NCBI RefSeq assembly: GCF_014077505.1
Contig: NZ_JACGWA010000001.1
Location: 744,001-808,000, forward strand
Reading direction: 5' to 3'
Origin: Colwellia sp. BRX10-3
Lineage (GTDB): Bacteria; Pseudomonadota; Gammaproteobacteria; Enterobacterales; Alteromonadaceae
Length of the DNA: 64,000 nucleotides
The notes beneath the pieces were generated by a model. The model did not search any database. It saw only the letters and a list, made by a program, of their open reading frames with translations, and was not told the DNA's origin. This document shows, piece by piece, positions 39,388 through 48,960 of the stretch (position 1 is its first letter; each line of letters begins with the position of its first letter). A program made the translations under genes and the position numbers.

Positions 39388-41595
39388 TTAACTCTTACTC
39401 ACGCTAGCTAAGTGATTTGTTGATAATTGATTGCGGCCATTGTTTTTTGCTTCATATAATTGTTCATCTGCGAGCCGGATCCAATCATCAATGTTTCCAG
39501 AAAATTTAGCATTCGCGGTTACAGCACCAATTGAAATAGTAACACCAATAAAGTGGTGAGCATCATAAGGGAAGCAGTGTTGCACTATTTCTTCACGCAA
39601 CTCTTCAAGCTTTTTCAACACACCATTTTGTTCATCATATTGCGCAACAACAATAAACTCTTCACCGCCAAAACGGGCAACAATATCACTACGACGATCA
39701 AATTTGCGTTGCATCGCTTCACCAACAAATTTTAAGCAGTTATCACCCATTAAATGACCATGCTCATCATTAAGTTTTTTAAAGTGATCTAAATCTAACA
39801 TTGCTACTACCATAGCAGCATTATTTCGCGATAGTATCGATTGTAATTCGCTAAATTTGTTTGCCAGATAACGACGATTATACAAACCTGTTAAGCTATC
39901 TTTACTGGCTAATGCTTTCAGCGCTTTATTCGCTTTATTCAGCTCTTTAGTTCGTTTTTCTACTTTTTCTTCTAAAATAAATTGATGCTTAAGTAAACGT
40001 TCTTTCGATTGTTGTAATTCATTATATAAGGTTAAAAATTCACTAGGGGCATCATCATAAGGAATAGCTTTATAGCCTTCTTTAACATCGCCATGAGCAA
40101 GTTCTTTTAAAGCGAAGGCTAAGGGTTTATTTAAAGTATTAGCAATTTGGTTTGCTAATAAAACCACTAAAATAAAGATTAAGAATAACGAGAGAAAAAT
40201 GGTTAAATATTGCTGTTCAATTAACTTTAATATTTGACTATGTTCAATTAATACAAATATTTTCCAGCCATTTTTTAACTCTATTTTGCGGTATAAATAA
40301 CGTTCTCTACTCGATCCTTGAGACTCAATCCTCATTAATTGCGGTGTAATATCTACATGTTCTAAAACGTAATTAAATTTCGACAACTTAGTCACAGCTA
40401 AAGTAGATTCTGCATAGATAACATTGTCATTTTCATCGGTTAATACAACTTCAATCTCTCGATCGTTCGCAGAAAAACTATTAACGTTTTCAAATAGGTT
40501 TAAGTTTAAAGACCCTTCAACTACCCCTGTCGGTTTATCATTATTTTTAAGATAAATTGGGGCACTAATGGCAATAATAGGATCAGCGCCAAACCCTCTA
40601 CCCAAGAAAACGGGAGAAACGTAAATAGATTGATTAAAAAATGCTTCCGTAAAATAAGCTCTGTCTTCGACACTTACAGCATTTTTAGTTATATTTTTCA
40701 TTAAAGAGAACGGTGAAGAAGCCACTATATTCGCCTCTTTATTAGCTATCAACATAGTTATAAAACCTGGGTACAGCTGATGAACTCTAACTAACGCATC
40801 GTTGTAACTACTTGGCTCAATAGCAGATAATTCATTAGCTATTTGTGCAACAGCTTTTTTGTGGTCATCAACATAGTTATCTACTATACGGCCTAAATAT
40901 TGGCTACTTATATCAAGCTTATCTTCAATTTGTTTTTGTTGTATATCATTTAAATTACGACTTAAAAACAAGCAAACGCCAATCACAAAAAAAGCAGACA
41001 TAATCCATAAAATATAGTGTAAATATTGCTTAAGATTTTTTACTAGCCGAGGTTGCTGTGTCTTTACCCAACCATTGAGTTTATCACTGAAAACAAAAAT
41101 CAAGATCACGGCCAAAGCGGTATAAAAAACTGCATTGATACTTTGCTTAAATAGCGAAAACAATAAGTATCCTTGTGACTCTGCCGTATTAAACCAAATT
41201 AACACCGCGGTTAGTGGCATACCGATAATAAGCCAATATAAAAAGTCTGCTGTTGGCAAATACCAGCCACGACCCCGCATATAGGAAACAAAAAGTGCTT
41301 CACAGCCGAAGGTTATAAAACCAAAAGGGTGGCCCCAAATAATGAACAACGGCGCGACACAAATCAACGCACATAATAGTGTTAATGCAGGACGAAGATA
41401 AGCAGCGGCAAGAATAAACGCCAGATTACCAATCACTAAAGAAACGCTAAAGGCAAGCTCAATAGGGTAACTATTGAGCAATGCGCCAAACAAGCCTAAA
41501 GCTATGGCTAATATGATAGCGCGTGTTTGGTTAGCTTTGGTCTCAACGATGTCTTCGTCAAGTTTTAGCGCAATCTTAATAGGCGCGATAGCCAT
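39388..41595 (-). CDS. membrane diguanylate cyclase with Cache-type sensor
   Basis: The 735-residue protein has an N-terminal block of several membrane helices (about 25-185, MASE-like), another helix near 195-212, a periplasmic double-Cache-like sensor (about 215-445), a membrane segment (about 455-475), HAMP and coiled coil, and a C-terminal GGDEF domain. The active motif is RFGGEEF, intact, and RRSD five residues upstream is a feedback inhibition (I) site. It should make cyclic di-GMP in response to a periplasmic signal. The extra N-terminal membrane block is less common. Confidence 0.88.
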   Translation of the reverse strand: MAIAPIKIALKLDEDIVETKANQTRAIILAIALGLFGALLNSYPIELAFSVSLVIGNLAFILAAAYLRPALTLLCALICVAPLFIIWGHPFGFITFGCEALFVSYMRGRGWYLPTADFLYWLIIGMPLTAVLIWFNTAESQGYLLFSLFKQSINAVFYTALAVILIFVFSDKLNGWVKTQQPRLVKNLKQYLHYILWIMSAFFVIGVCLFLSRNLNDIQQKQIEDKLDISSQYLGRIVDNYVDDHKKAVAQIANELSAIEPSSYNDALVRVHQLYPGFITMLIANKEANIVASSPFSLMKNITKNAVSVEDRAYFTEAFFNQSIYVSPVFLGRGFGADPIIAISAPIYLKNNDKPTGVVEGSLNLNLFENVNSFSANDREIEVVLTDENDNVIYAESTLAVTKLSKFNYVLEHVDITPQLMRIESQGSSRERYLYRKIELKNGWKIFVLIEHSQILKLIEQQYLTIFLSLFLIFILVVLLANQIANTLNKPLAFALKELAHGDVKEGYKAIPYDDAPSEFLTLYNELQQSKERLLKHQFILEEKVEKRTKELNKANKALKALASKDSLTGLYNRRYLANKFSELQSILSRNNAAMVVAMLDLDHFKKLNDEHGHLMGDNCLKFVGEAMQRKFDRRSDIVARFGGEEFIVVAQYDEQNGVLKKLEELREEIVQHCFPYDAHHFIGVTISIGAVTANAKFSGNIDDWIRLADEQLYEAKNNGRNQLSTNHLASVSKS

Positions 41596-41752
41596 ATATT
41601 ATGTACCACTTCAATCGTTATTAAATTACTATGATGTAAGCTGCATAATTAAGGCTACATTACCTACAGTAAAGTCATTTTTATCAGCCGTAGAAATTGA
41701 TGAGTATTTGAATAATATTCATCTAGCGATTGTTTATAGTGCATTAAATACA

Positions 41753-41782
41753 AAAGCCCTGTCAATATAATTGCAGGGCTTT
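41753..41782 (-). terminator. terminator of fabY
   Basis: AAAGCCCTG (41753-41761) pairs with 41774-41782. On the minus strand it lies about 30 bases beyond the fabY stop and ends in TTTTG. Confidence 0.75.
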
Positions 41783-41809
41783 GTGACAAACTAGCTTTGC
41801 TAGTTAAGG

Positions 41810-43705
41810 TTAAATCATATCGGCAAATGGGTTCTTTACAGGTAGCACTATTTTATTAGCAAAACCTTTAACACTAATATCTTCATCGGTAAGCGTTACG
41901 TCATCATCCAATAAAGTACCATCACCAAAACGGTAGATAATTTGAAACTCACCATTATCGGCCTGCGCTTGATATTTAACTCTAGCCTGCTCTACAACTT
42001 TGGCTTTATTATGGTAATTTTCCATGGCATCACTACCATGACGTTTTTCCATCATCGCCAAGGTTATCGCTGGCGAAAACAAGGTTGCTGTAGCGTTATT
42101 ACCACCAAAGCCTTTTGAGTTAATAAAGGCAACATCCATATTTTGACAATGCCAATGTTCAGTCGCAATATTTAGGCGTTCGTTATAAACGTCATCCGCC
42201 ACTTTATCAATAGTGGTAATGCCCGGCATGATGTTGTGTGCAAATACACCTAACGCCATAGCCACCTGATCGCCACTTGCTGGGCCAATAGTATGGCCAA
42301 CATAGGCTTTTGGTGCTGCAACAGGCCAATTATTAATATCAAAACTTTTTGCGACACGATCATAAATTAATGATTCAGTAACACGATTTTGCGGCGTACT
42401 AGAACCATGCGCTAAGATAAAGCTACGTTGCTGAACTGACTCAGCACCTATAATCGATTTAGCCAATGAAACTGACTTAGCCATAGTAATATAATTACCT
42501 GGACCTGGCGCGGTAATAGACTTTTTAATGCCATCAGCATTGGTAAAGACATCAGCCACTGAGCCTAAAACATTAGCACCTAGTTCAAGCGCTAACGCGT
42601 CATCCATTAACACAATAAACTGTGCCGCTTCACCGATAGTAAAACCACAGTTATCACCAAACGGTCGACTAGTACGACGATGATCGGCAATACCATTGCC
42701 ATCAATTTTTTTCAAACCTTCTTCATTAGCCAGTGCGCTCATGTTGCCAAAACCTTCAACAACTTCTGGTGTTACTGCACAATCGTTACTACCAACAATC
42801 GCCAAACGAATCCGGCCCGCTTGAATATCTTGTACTGCCGCTTTTAAGTTATATAAAAAAGTTGCACATGCACCAGTAGAGGTAAATGTTGTACCAACAC
42901 TGCCAGTAACATAGGCATTGATAAAATCAGTCGACATGGTGTTTAAACCCAGCGCTAAGTTTTTAGTGGATACTCGTTCGCCTTTTTGGCGACTTTGCAT
43001 CATGCCGCCAACACCTTCTGCTTGAGTTTGACCAAACACTGAGGCTGAATAAGTACCAATTTCATCTGGGCTTATTCTGTCAACAATTTCATCCCAACTA
43101 TAGCCCGTTGAATGAATTGCATCGGCTGCGCCAAAAATTGTCGCTTGTAAACCACGAGGTTGATAACGGCTGTTATATAAACTAGCTGGTTTAAAACCAG
43201 TTGGAAATTGTCCTGCGGCTTTAATCGGGTTATCACGGGTTGAGTCATGTTTAACTTCAATCTCACCAGCAATTTCTACACGAACGCGTTTATCTTCTAA
43301 TTCGGTAATTTTCCATGAACGCGGCAACGGACTTGGTAAATCACGGGCACGGGTTTCAAAACTAATACCTTTTTCGCCAGTATCCATGGTTAATTTTTGC
43401 TGCCATGGTGTCGCGTCAGGATTAAAGTGCTCATTTTCAATTTTGCGGATCAAAGTACCAGCCAAAATTTCTTCGCCGAAACGTTGTTCAACGTCAGACT
43501 TTTCAACTACATTGCCTTCAGCGTCAACTAAATTGCCTGCTTGGCTCGTTAATAAGTTCATTAAAGTCGCTAAACCAACAAAAGTTTCTTGGCGAACTTC
43601 AGCATTTAATTTATCGATAACAATGCGGCGAAAGCCTTGATGAAACGATGTTCTACCTGCAGCATTAATGCCACCCATGCCAACTATAATCGGTAACGCA
43701 GTCAT
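41810..43705 (-). CDS. fabY: beta-ketoacyl-ACP synthase, FabY-like
   Basis: The thiolase-fold condensing enzyme of 631 residues has nucleophile Cys280 in TSTGACATFLYNL, His in ILAHGSSTPQNRV and His in AYVGHTIGPASGDQ. Its length and the extra N-terminal segment (VGMGGINAAGRTSFHQGFRR) match Pseudomonas aeruginosa FabY, which starts fatty-acid synthesis from acetyl-CoA and malonyl-ACP. The frame extends to a TTG at 43726, but ATG 43705 has AAAGAGA at good distance and is preferred. It diverges from an AraC-type regulator. Confidence 0.82.
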   Translation of the reverse strand: MTALPIIVGMGGINAAGRTSFHQGFRRIVIDKLNAEVRQETFVGLATLMNLLTSQAGNLVDAEGNVVEKSDVEQRFGEEILAGTLIRKIENEHFNPDATPWQQKLTMDTGEKGISFETRARDLPSPLPRSWKITELEDKRVRVEIAGEIEVKHDSTRDNPIKAAGQFPTGFKPASLYNSRYQPRGLQATIFGAADAIHSTGYSWDEIVDRISPDEIGTYSASVFGQTQAEGVGGMMQSRQKGERVSTKNLALGLNTMSTDFINAYVTGSVGTTFTSTGACATFLYNLKAAVQDIQAGRIRLAIVGSNDCAVTPEVVEGFGNMSALANEEGLKKIDGNGIADHRRTSRPFGDNCGFTIGEAAQFIVLMDDALALELGANVLGSVADVFTNADGIKKSITAPGPGNYITMAKSVSLAKSIIGAESVQQRSFILAHGSSTPQNRVTESLIYDRVAKSFDINNWPVAAPKAYVGHTIGPASGDQVAMALGVFAHNIMPGITTIDKVADDVYNERLNIATEHWHCQNMDVAFINSKGFGGNNATATLFSPAITLAMMEKRHGSDAMENYHNKAKVVEQARVKYQAQADNGEFQIIYRFGDGTLLDDDVTLTDEDISVKGFANKIVLPVKNPFADMI

Positions 43706-43841
43706 GAAAAATCTCTTTAAATTCAAATCTAAATATTTATGTTGTCAGTGTAAGAGTTAGCGCAAATAAATAATATTCATATATAGCCATAAAATGTGTC
43801 AAAATAGCCAAACAAGTAAAATTTAAGCAGATTAAAGCGTC

Positions 43842-44861
43842 ATGAAAGCAAAATTGAAGCGCAGTAAAGGCAATACCATTAACATTGCCTTGTTACTCTA
43901 TGATCACATGCTGGCGACTAGTGTCAGCCTGCCGGTTGAAATGCTACGTGCTGGTGAAGCAGTGGCTTTGCAAGAAAATCGTCGTGCTCCACGTTTATCG
44001 ATTCAAATGGTTGCTGAAACTATCAAACCTATCTCTACGCGAGCTTTAATTAAGTTACTGCCAGATACTGACATTGACCATGCGCAACGCCCTGACTTTG
44101 CTTTTATTCCAAGTTTATGGCGCAATCCTAGACCTACAATTGCTAAACAGCCGAAAATGTTACAATGGTTAAGTGATATTTGGGGAAGCGGCTCAACTTT
44201 AATTGGTGGTGGTACTGGCGTTTGCTTCATGGCTGAAGCAGGTATTTTAGACTATCACCCTGCCACTACCCATTGGCACTATGTTGAGCAGTTTAAACGT
44301 GATTATCCAAAAGTAGATTTAAAACCAGACTTTTTTATTACCCAATCTGAACGAACTTATTGTGCTGCCAGTGTAAATGCCTTAGCTGACATTGTTGTGC
44401 ATATTATATTTCAAATTTACGGACAAAATGCCGCACAGCAAGTGGAGCGAAACTTTTCCCATGAGATTAGAAAGCCTTATGAAGAACAACGTTACTTAGA
44501 AGGTGCAGTAGATCGCCACCCAGACGAATTAATAAGCCAAATTCAATTTTGGCTGCAAACAAATTTAAACGCTGAATTAACATTAAATGAGATTGCTCAA
44601 CAGTTTGGCATTAGTCAGCGCTCATTTACGCGCAGATTCAAACTCGCCACCGGCATTAATGCCACAAAATATTGGCAACAATTAAAAATACAAACAGCGA
44701 AAGAATTATTAGCGGCGAGTAATTTATCGATTCAAGAAGTGGCCTTTCAGGTGGGCTATCAAGACCAAGCAAACTTTACACGGCTATTTAAAAAAATGCT
44801 AAATATAACGCCAAAAGCTTATCGCGCTATGGTGAGAAAAAAATTATTTAGTAACGGCTAG
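43842..44861 (+). CDS. GlxA-family AraC-type transcriptional regulator
   Basis: The 339-residue protein has an N-terminal DJ-1/PfpI-like domain (about 14-190; the nucleophile-elbow region is GGGTGVCFMAEAG with Cys) and a C-terminal double helix-turn-helix of the AraC family (LNEIAQQFGISQRSFTRRFK and IQEVAFQVGYQDQANFTRLF). It diverges from fabY with 136 bases between them, so control of fabY is plausible. The effector is unknown. Confidence 0.88.
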   Translation: MKAKLKRSKGNTINIALLLYDHMLATSVSLPVEMLRAGEAVALQENRRAPRLSIQMVAETIKPISTRALIKLLPDTDIDHAQRPDFAFIPSLWRNPRPTIAKQPKMLQWLSDIWGSGSTLIGGGTGVCFMAEAGILDYHPATTHWHYVEQFKRDYPKVDLKPDFFITQSERTYCAASVNALADIVVHIIFQIYGQNAAQQVERNFSHEIRKPYEEQRYLEGAVDRHPDELISQIQFWLQTNLNAELTLNEIAQQFGISQRSFTRRFKLATGINATKYWQQLKIQTAKELLAASNLSIQEVAFQVGYQDQANFTRLFKKMLNITPKAYRAMVRKKLFSNG

Positions 44862-44918
44862 GACTCAGTTCTATTACTTTTTTTATATGCTTTAGTACCT
44901 GAGATGTTTAGTTGTTTT

Positions 44919-45239
44919 TTATAAAGGCTTGGCGCAAAATTCACTGTGTAAAAAGCTAATTAACTTCACCACCGAAGGATTAGATATACTATAAAATATA
45001 GTCTGAGATTCACGTCGCGTTTTGACTAAGTTATCTTGGCGTAATCGGGCTAAATGTTGCGATAAGCTTGATTGGCTTAAATCGACAAAGTTATTCAACT
45101 CATTTACCGACATTTCTTTTTCACCTAAATGACATAATATTAACAGCCTGTGCTCATTACTCATGGCTTTTAATAAATCGGCAGCCTGCGAGGCATTTTC
45201 ACGCATTTCTTTAATATCAATTGCTGCTAACTCGGTCAT
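44919..45239 (-). CDS. ArsR-family repressor, BigR/SqrR-like
   Basis: The 106-residue winged-helix protein has LLKAMSNEHRLLILCHLGE and the recognition helix SQSSLSQHLARLR. Cys36 (LILCHL) and Cys102 (SEFCAKPL) occupy the positions of the two cysteines that form a tetrasulfide in SqrR/BigR persulfide sensors. There is no ELCVC metal site of the ArsR/SmtB type. It diverges from the RND exporter operon, and dyads lie in the shared promoter region. Sensing of persulfide is inferred from the cysteine positions. Confidence 0.8.
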   Translation of the reverse strand: MTELAAIDIKEMRENASQAADLLKAMSNEHRLLILCHLGEKEMSVNELNNFVDLSQSSLSQHLARLRQDNLVKTRRESQTIFYSISNPSVVKLISFLHSEFCAKPL

Positions 45240-45308
45240 TTATAACGCTCTATTGTGTATCGTAAAAAGTCATTTTATTACGAAAGGTTATTTCTTGTTG
45301 GATATTAC

Positions 45309-45354
45309 ATTAGATACTGCTAATATAAAAGTATATTACACTTATCTAATATAC
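45309..45354. promoter_or_regulatory. two candidate ArsR operator dyads
   Basis: ATTAG-n6-CTAAT lies at 45309-45324, and GTATATT-n10-AATATAC at 45331-45354. Both are AT-rich interrupted palindromes of the sort ArsR-family repressors bind, between the repressor gene and the RND gene. Binding is inferred. Confidence 0.5.
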
Positions 45355-45437
45355 CTTAATGTTAGAAGAGTTACCAACGGCTCAATGCATCACCCATTCA
45401 TTAGCCCCAATGATTATAAGCTAGCCAAGGAAGTATT

Positions 45438-48029
45438 TTGAACTATCAACGCCTATTAAACTTTGCCATCGAAAAACCGAAAGTAATCTACAGCTTAATA
45501 TTACTCATCACGCTTTTGAGTGTGGCGATGCTGCCCAAAATAGCCATTGATACCGATCCTGAAAATATGCTTAGCCAAGATGCTCCGGCGCGGGTATTTC
45601 ATAATCAAATAAAAACAGAATTTCTGATGCGCGATATGATCGTCGTTGGTTTAGTCAGTAAAAACAGTATATTTACGCCTGAAATTTTAAATATTGTAGA
45701 GCAATTAACTAACGATATTCTTCAGCTTGATGGCGTTATCGCAGAAGATTTATTGTCGCTAAATGTTGTCGACAATATTAGTCAGTTAACTAACGAGCAG
45801 GGTGTTAATCAAGGTGTTTTGTTTGAATACCTGATGAAACAAGCCCCTACTAGCGCAAAAGCAAGCCAGGAGATTCAACAAGCAGTTAAACGCTTACCTA
45901 TGTTGAATAACACGTTAGTGTCTGGCGACGACAAAGCCGTTTCGATTTATGTTCCCATTATTGCCAAAGATCAAAGTTATATTATTGCTGAACAAATTCG
46001 TGCTTTAGCCGCTAACATAACGGCAATTGAACAAGAAAATTTGGCTTTTCACATTACGGGTTTACCGGTCGCTGAAGACCAGTTTGGTTATGAAATGTTT
46101 GTTCAAATGGGCGTAGCTGCACCATTGGCTGGCGTAGCTATATTTTTATTACTGTGGTTTTTCTTTCGCAATATAGCGCTGATTATTGCACCTATGGTAG
46201 TCGCCATGGCAACGGTATTAATCATCATGGGGAGCTTAATAGGCTTAGGCTTTACTGTGCATATTATGTCTTCGATGATTGCTATATTCCTTATGCCTAT
46301 CGCGGTTGTTGACTCGGTACACATTTTATCTGAATTTGCCGATCGCTTTAAAGCCGGTGATGACGCCTCAAAAACCATTAAAAAGGTTATGGGCCATTTG
46401 TACAAACCCATGTTATTTACTTCAATAACTTCTGCCGTCGGTTTTTACTCACTAATGTTAACTCCGATTCCACCAGTAAAAGTTTTTGGTGCCTTTATCG
46501 GAAGCGGTATTTTATTGGCTTTTGTTTTAACTATTACTTATATCCCAGCCTACATTGCCCGCATGAAGCCTGAAACCTTAGCTAAATTACAGCGCGCAGT
46601 AGCCTTGATGGAACAAAAAGGCCGATTGGCCAACAGTCTAGAAAAACTGGGCGCTTTTTCGGTTAAACGTACCAAACTTATTTTAATCACTTTTATTGCT
46701 TTATTTGCTGTTAGTTTGGTCGGTGTTAACCGTATTATTATTAATGACAATCCGGTAAATTGGTTTAAAGCTGATCATGAAATTCGTATCGCCGACAAAG
46801 CGCTTAATAAACATTTTGCCGGCACTTATAATGCATGGCTAGTGTTTAGTAATAACAACCCTCAACAACAAAAAGCCCTTGATAGCTTTAGCAAAATACT
46901 TAACACGGCGTATGATGGTGAAACAAAAATAGCGATTGCAGAAACCTATAATCAATGGCTAAAAATTGATTCGAATGAAAAAAGCAGCTTCTTTACACAA
47001 GATTTATTAATACAGCTTGATGATTTTCGATTTAGTGCAAATGAGCTAGAACAACCTTGGCTTGAGCAACTTTATAATGTCAGTGAGCAAGCGAACAATG
47101 CCCAAAAAATATTTACTGACCCTGAAATGCTCAATTGGTTGGCCAAATTGCAAACCGCTGTCGTCAATAAAGGTGATGTCGGCAAGATAAATAGTTTGAC
47201 CGATATTATTAGCACCGTGAACCGCGAGCTTAATTCTGGTGACGATAAAGACTTTGCGATTCCAAACACCAGTAATGGTGTTGCACAAACCTTATTGCAA
47301 TTTCAGTCTTCTCATCGCCCGCAAGATTTATGGCACTTTGTTAGCCCTGATTACCAACGCACACTTTTATGGCTACAAATGACCAGTGGCGATAATCAAC
47401 ACATGGCTAATGTGGTGAGTTGGATAGACAATTACATTAATGAAAATCCACCCCCTATCGATGTGCAGCATCAATGGGCGGGTAAATCATACCTCAATGT
47501 GGTTTGGCAAGACGCCATGGTCAGCGGCATGATAGATAGCCTACTATCGTCTTTTGTCATCGTATTTATCATGATGATGCTGCTCTTTAGGTCGATAAAA
47601 TATGGCATATTGGCCATGTTGCCACTGACTTTTACTATCACGATGATCTACGGATTAGTTGGCTGGTTTGGCAAAGCTTATGATATGCCTATCGCTGTTT
47701 TATCGGCATTAACATTAGGATTATCAATTGATTTTGCCATACATTTTATACAGCGTGTGCGCGAACTAGAAGTTGAACATCAAAGCCTAAGCAAAGCACT
47801 AAAGGCGATGTTTCAAGAGCCTAGTCGTGCCATCACGCGCAATGCCATTGTTATTGCCATTGGTTTTACACCACTATTGTTATCGCCACTTATGCCCTAT
47901 ATCACCGTTGGCTTTTTCTTAGCCAGCATCATGATTTTATCTGCATTAGTTACCTTAGTGTTACTACCGGCAATACTCACAATATTAGCTCGTGATCGTA
48001 AGACTAAAAATACAAAAAAATTAGCGTAA
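45438..48029 (+). CDS. RND/MMPL-family exporter
   Basis: The 863-residue protein has a membrane helix at about 16-33, a periplasmic loop, five to six clustered helices (about 220-375), a second loop (about 425-680) and a second cluster (about 695-850): the two-fold RND layout. IAIFLMPIAVVDSVHILSEF and TLGLSIDFAIHFIQRV are the proton-relay helices with conserved Asp. It lacks the large docking domain of AcrB. Start is TTG with AGGA six bases upstream. It is first in an operon with a LolA-like periplasmic protein and an outer-membrane barrel, so export of a lipid or hydrophobic compound is inferred. Confidence 0.85.
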   Translation: MNYQRLLNFAIEKPKVIYSLILLITLLSVAMLPKIAIDTDPENMLSQDAPARVFHNQIKTEFLMRDMIVVGLVSKNSIFTPEILNIVEQLTNDILQLDGVIAEDLLSLNVVDNISQLTNEQGVNQGVLFEYLMKQAPTSAKASQEIQQAVKRLPMLNNTLVSGDDKAVSIYVPIIAKDQSYIIAEQIRALAANITAIEQENLAFHITGLPVAEDQFGYEMFVQMGVAAPLAGVAIFLLLWFFFRNIALIIAPMVVAMATVLIIMGSLIGLGFTVHIMSSMIAIFLMPIAVVDSVHILSEFADRFKAGDDASKTIKKVMGHLYKPMLFTSITSAVGFYSLMLTPIPPVKVFGAFIGSGILLAFVLTITYIPAYIARMKPETLAKLQRAVALMEQKGRLANSLEKLGAFSVKRTKLILITFIALFAVSLVGVNRIIINDNPVNWFKADHEIRIADKALNKHFAGTYNAWLVFSNNNPQQQKALDSFSKILNTAYDGETKIAIAETYNQWLKIDSNEKSSFFTQDLLIQLDDFRFSANELEQPWLEQLYNVSEQANNAQKIFTDPEMLNWLAKLQTAVVNKGDVGKINSLTDIISTVNRELNSGDDKDFAIPNTSNGVAQTLLQFQSSHRPQDLWHFVSPDYQRTLLWLQMTSGDNQHMANVVSWIDNYINENPPPIDVQHQWAGKSYLNVVWQDAMVSGMIDSLLSSFVIVFIMMMLLFRSIKYGILAMLPLTFTITMIYGLVGWFGKAYDMPIAVLSALTLGLSIDFAIHFIQRVRELEVEHQSLSKALKAMFQEPSRAITRNAIVIAIGFTPLLLSPLMPYITVGFFLASIMILSALVTLVLLPAILTILARDRKTKNTKKLA

Positions 48030-48046
48030 TCATAAAGGAAACCATC

Positions 48047-48928
48047 ATGACCATTAACGTAAGTAATTATATGATGCAAACAGTAAAAAGCAGCGTGCAA
48101 ATAGCCTTGTCGTTTACCTTACTTTTAGTGACTAATTTTGGCTTACATGCCGAAGAACTATCCTTAGATAATTCAAACACAACAAACGTGACAAATAACG
48201 AAGTAACAAAAACAGTTCGAGATATTATCGATCAAGCGAATCTAGCTTCATATTACGCCGGTAACGATGGCAGCGCTGAGGCGCGAATAATTATTGTGGA
48301 TGAAAACGGTAATCGCCAAATGCGACAATTCACTATTTTACGTAAAGATGTACAAGATCTTGGCGATCAAAATATGCTGGTATTTTTCTCACAACCAAGC
48401 AATGTCAAAGACACGGTGTTTCGTGTAGAAAAACAACTTAAAGGCGACGACAATCGTTGGTTGTTTTTACCGGCGCTCGATCTGGTTAAACGTATTTCTG
48501 CTGGTGACAAACGCACGTCTTTTGTTGGTTCGCACTTTTATTATGAAGATGTTTCGGGTCGTAACCCTAAGGAAGATAATTTTACTTTAGTTAGCGAAGA
48601 TAAAACCAATTACACTATTACCGCTAAACCTAAAGATCAAAATAGTGTCGAATTTAGCAGCTATACAGTAAAAATAAATAAGCAAAACTTTCTCCCAACA
48701 GAAACCATTTATTTCGATCAAAGCAACCAAGCAATACGCCAAATGACCGTACTGCAAGTGCAAGATATTGACGGCATTCCCACAGTGATGAAATCACGCA
48801 TTACCAACCTCAGCAATAATAGTTATACCGAAATGCAATTTCGTAACGTTAAATATAATCTGGGTTTGCCTGATAATATTTTTAGTGAGCGCAGTATGCG
48901 TACACCACCGAAAGCTTGGTTAGAATAA
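48047..48928 (+). CDS. LolA-like outer membrane lipoprotein-sorting family protein
   Basis: The 293-residue protein has a signal peptide (cleavage near HAEE, about 37). The mature part has QFTILRKDVQDLGDQN, VFFSQPSNVKDTVFRVEK, DDNRWLFLPALDLVKRIS and SHFYYEDVSGRNPKEDN. These are typical of the LolA_like family found beside MMPL-type exporters. The fold is a half-barrel that could hold a lipid in the periplasm. AAGGAAA lies before the ATG; it follows the RND gene by 17 bases. Confidence 0.85.
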   Translation: MTINVSNYMMQTVKSSVQIALSFTLLLVTNFGLHAEELSLDNSNTTNVTNNEVTKTVRDIIDQANLASYYAGNDGSAEARIIIVDENGNRQMRQFTILRKDVQDLGDQNMLVFFSQPSNVKDTVFRVEKQLKGDDNRWLFLPALDLVKRISAGDKRTSFVGSHFYYEDVSGRNPKEDNFTLVSEDKTNYTITAKPKDQNSVEFSSYTVKINKQNFLPTETIYFDQSNQAIRQMTVLQVQDIDGIPTVMKSRITNLSNNSYTEMQFRNVKYNLGLPDNIFSERSMRTPPKAWLE

Positions 48929-48960
48929 TTGCTAACTATTTAGCTAAGAGGACATAAAAT

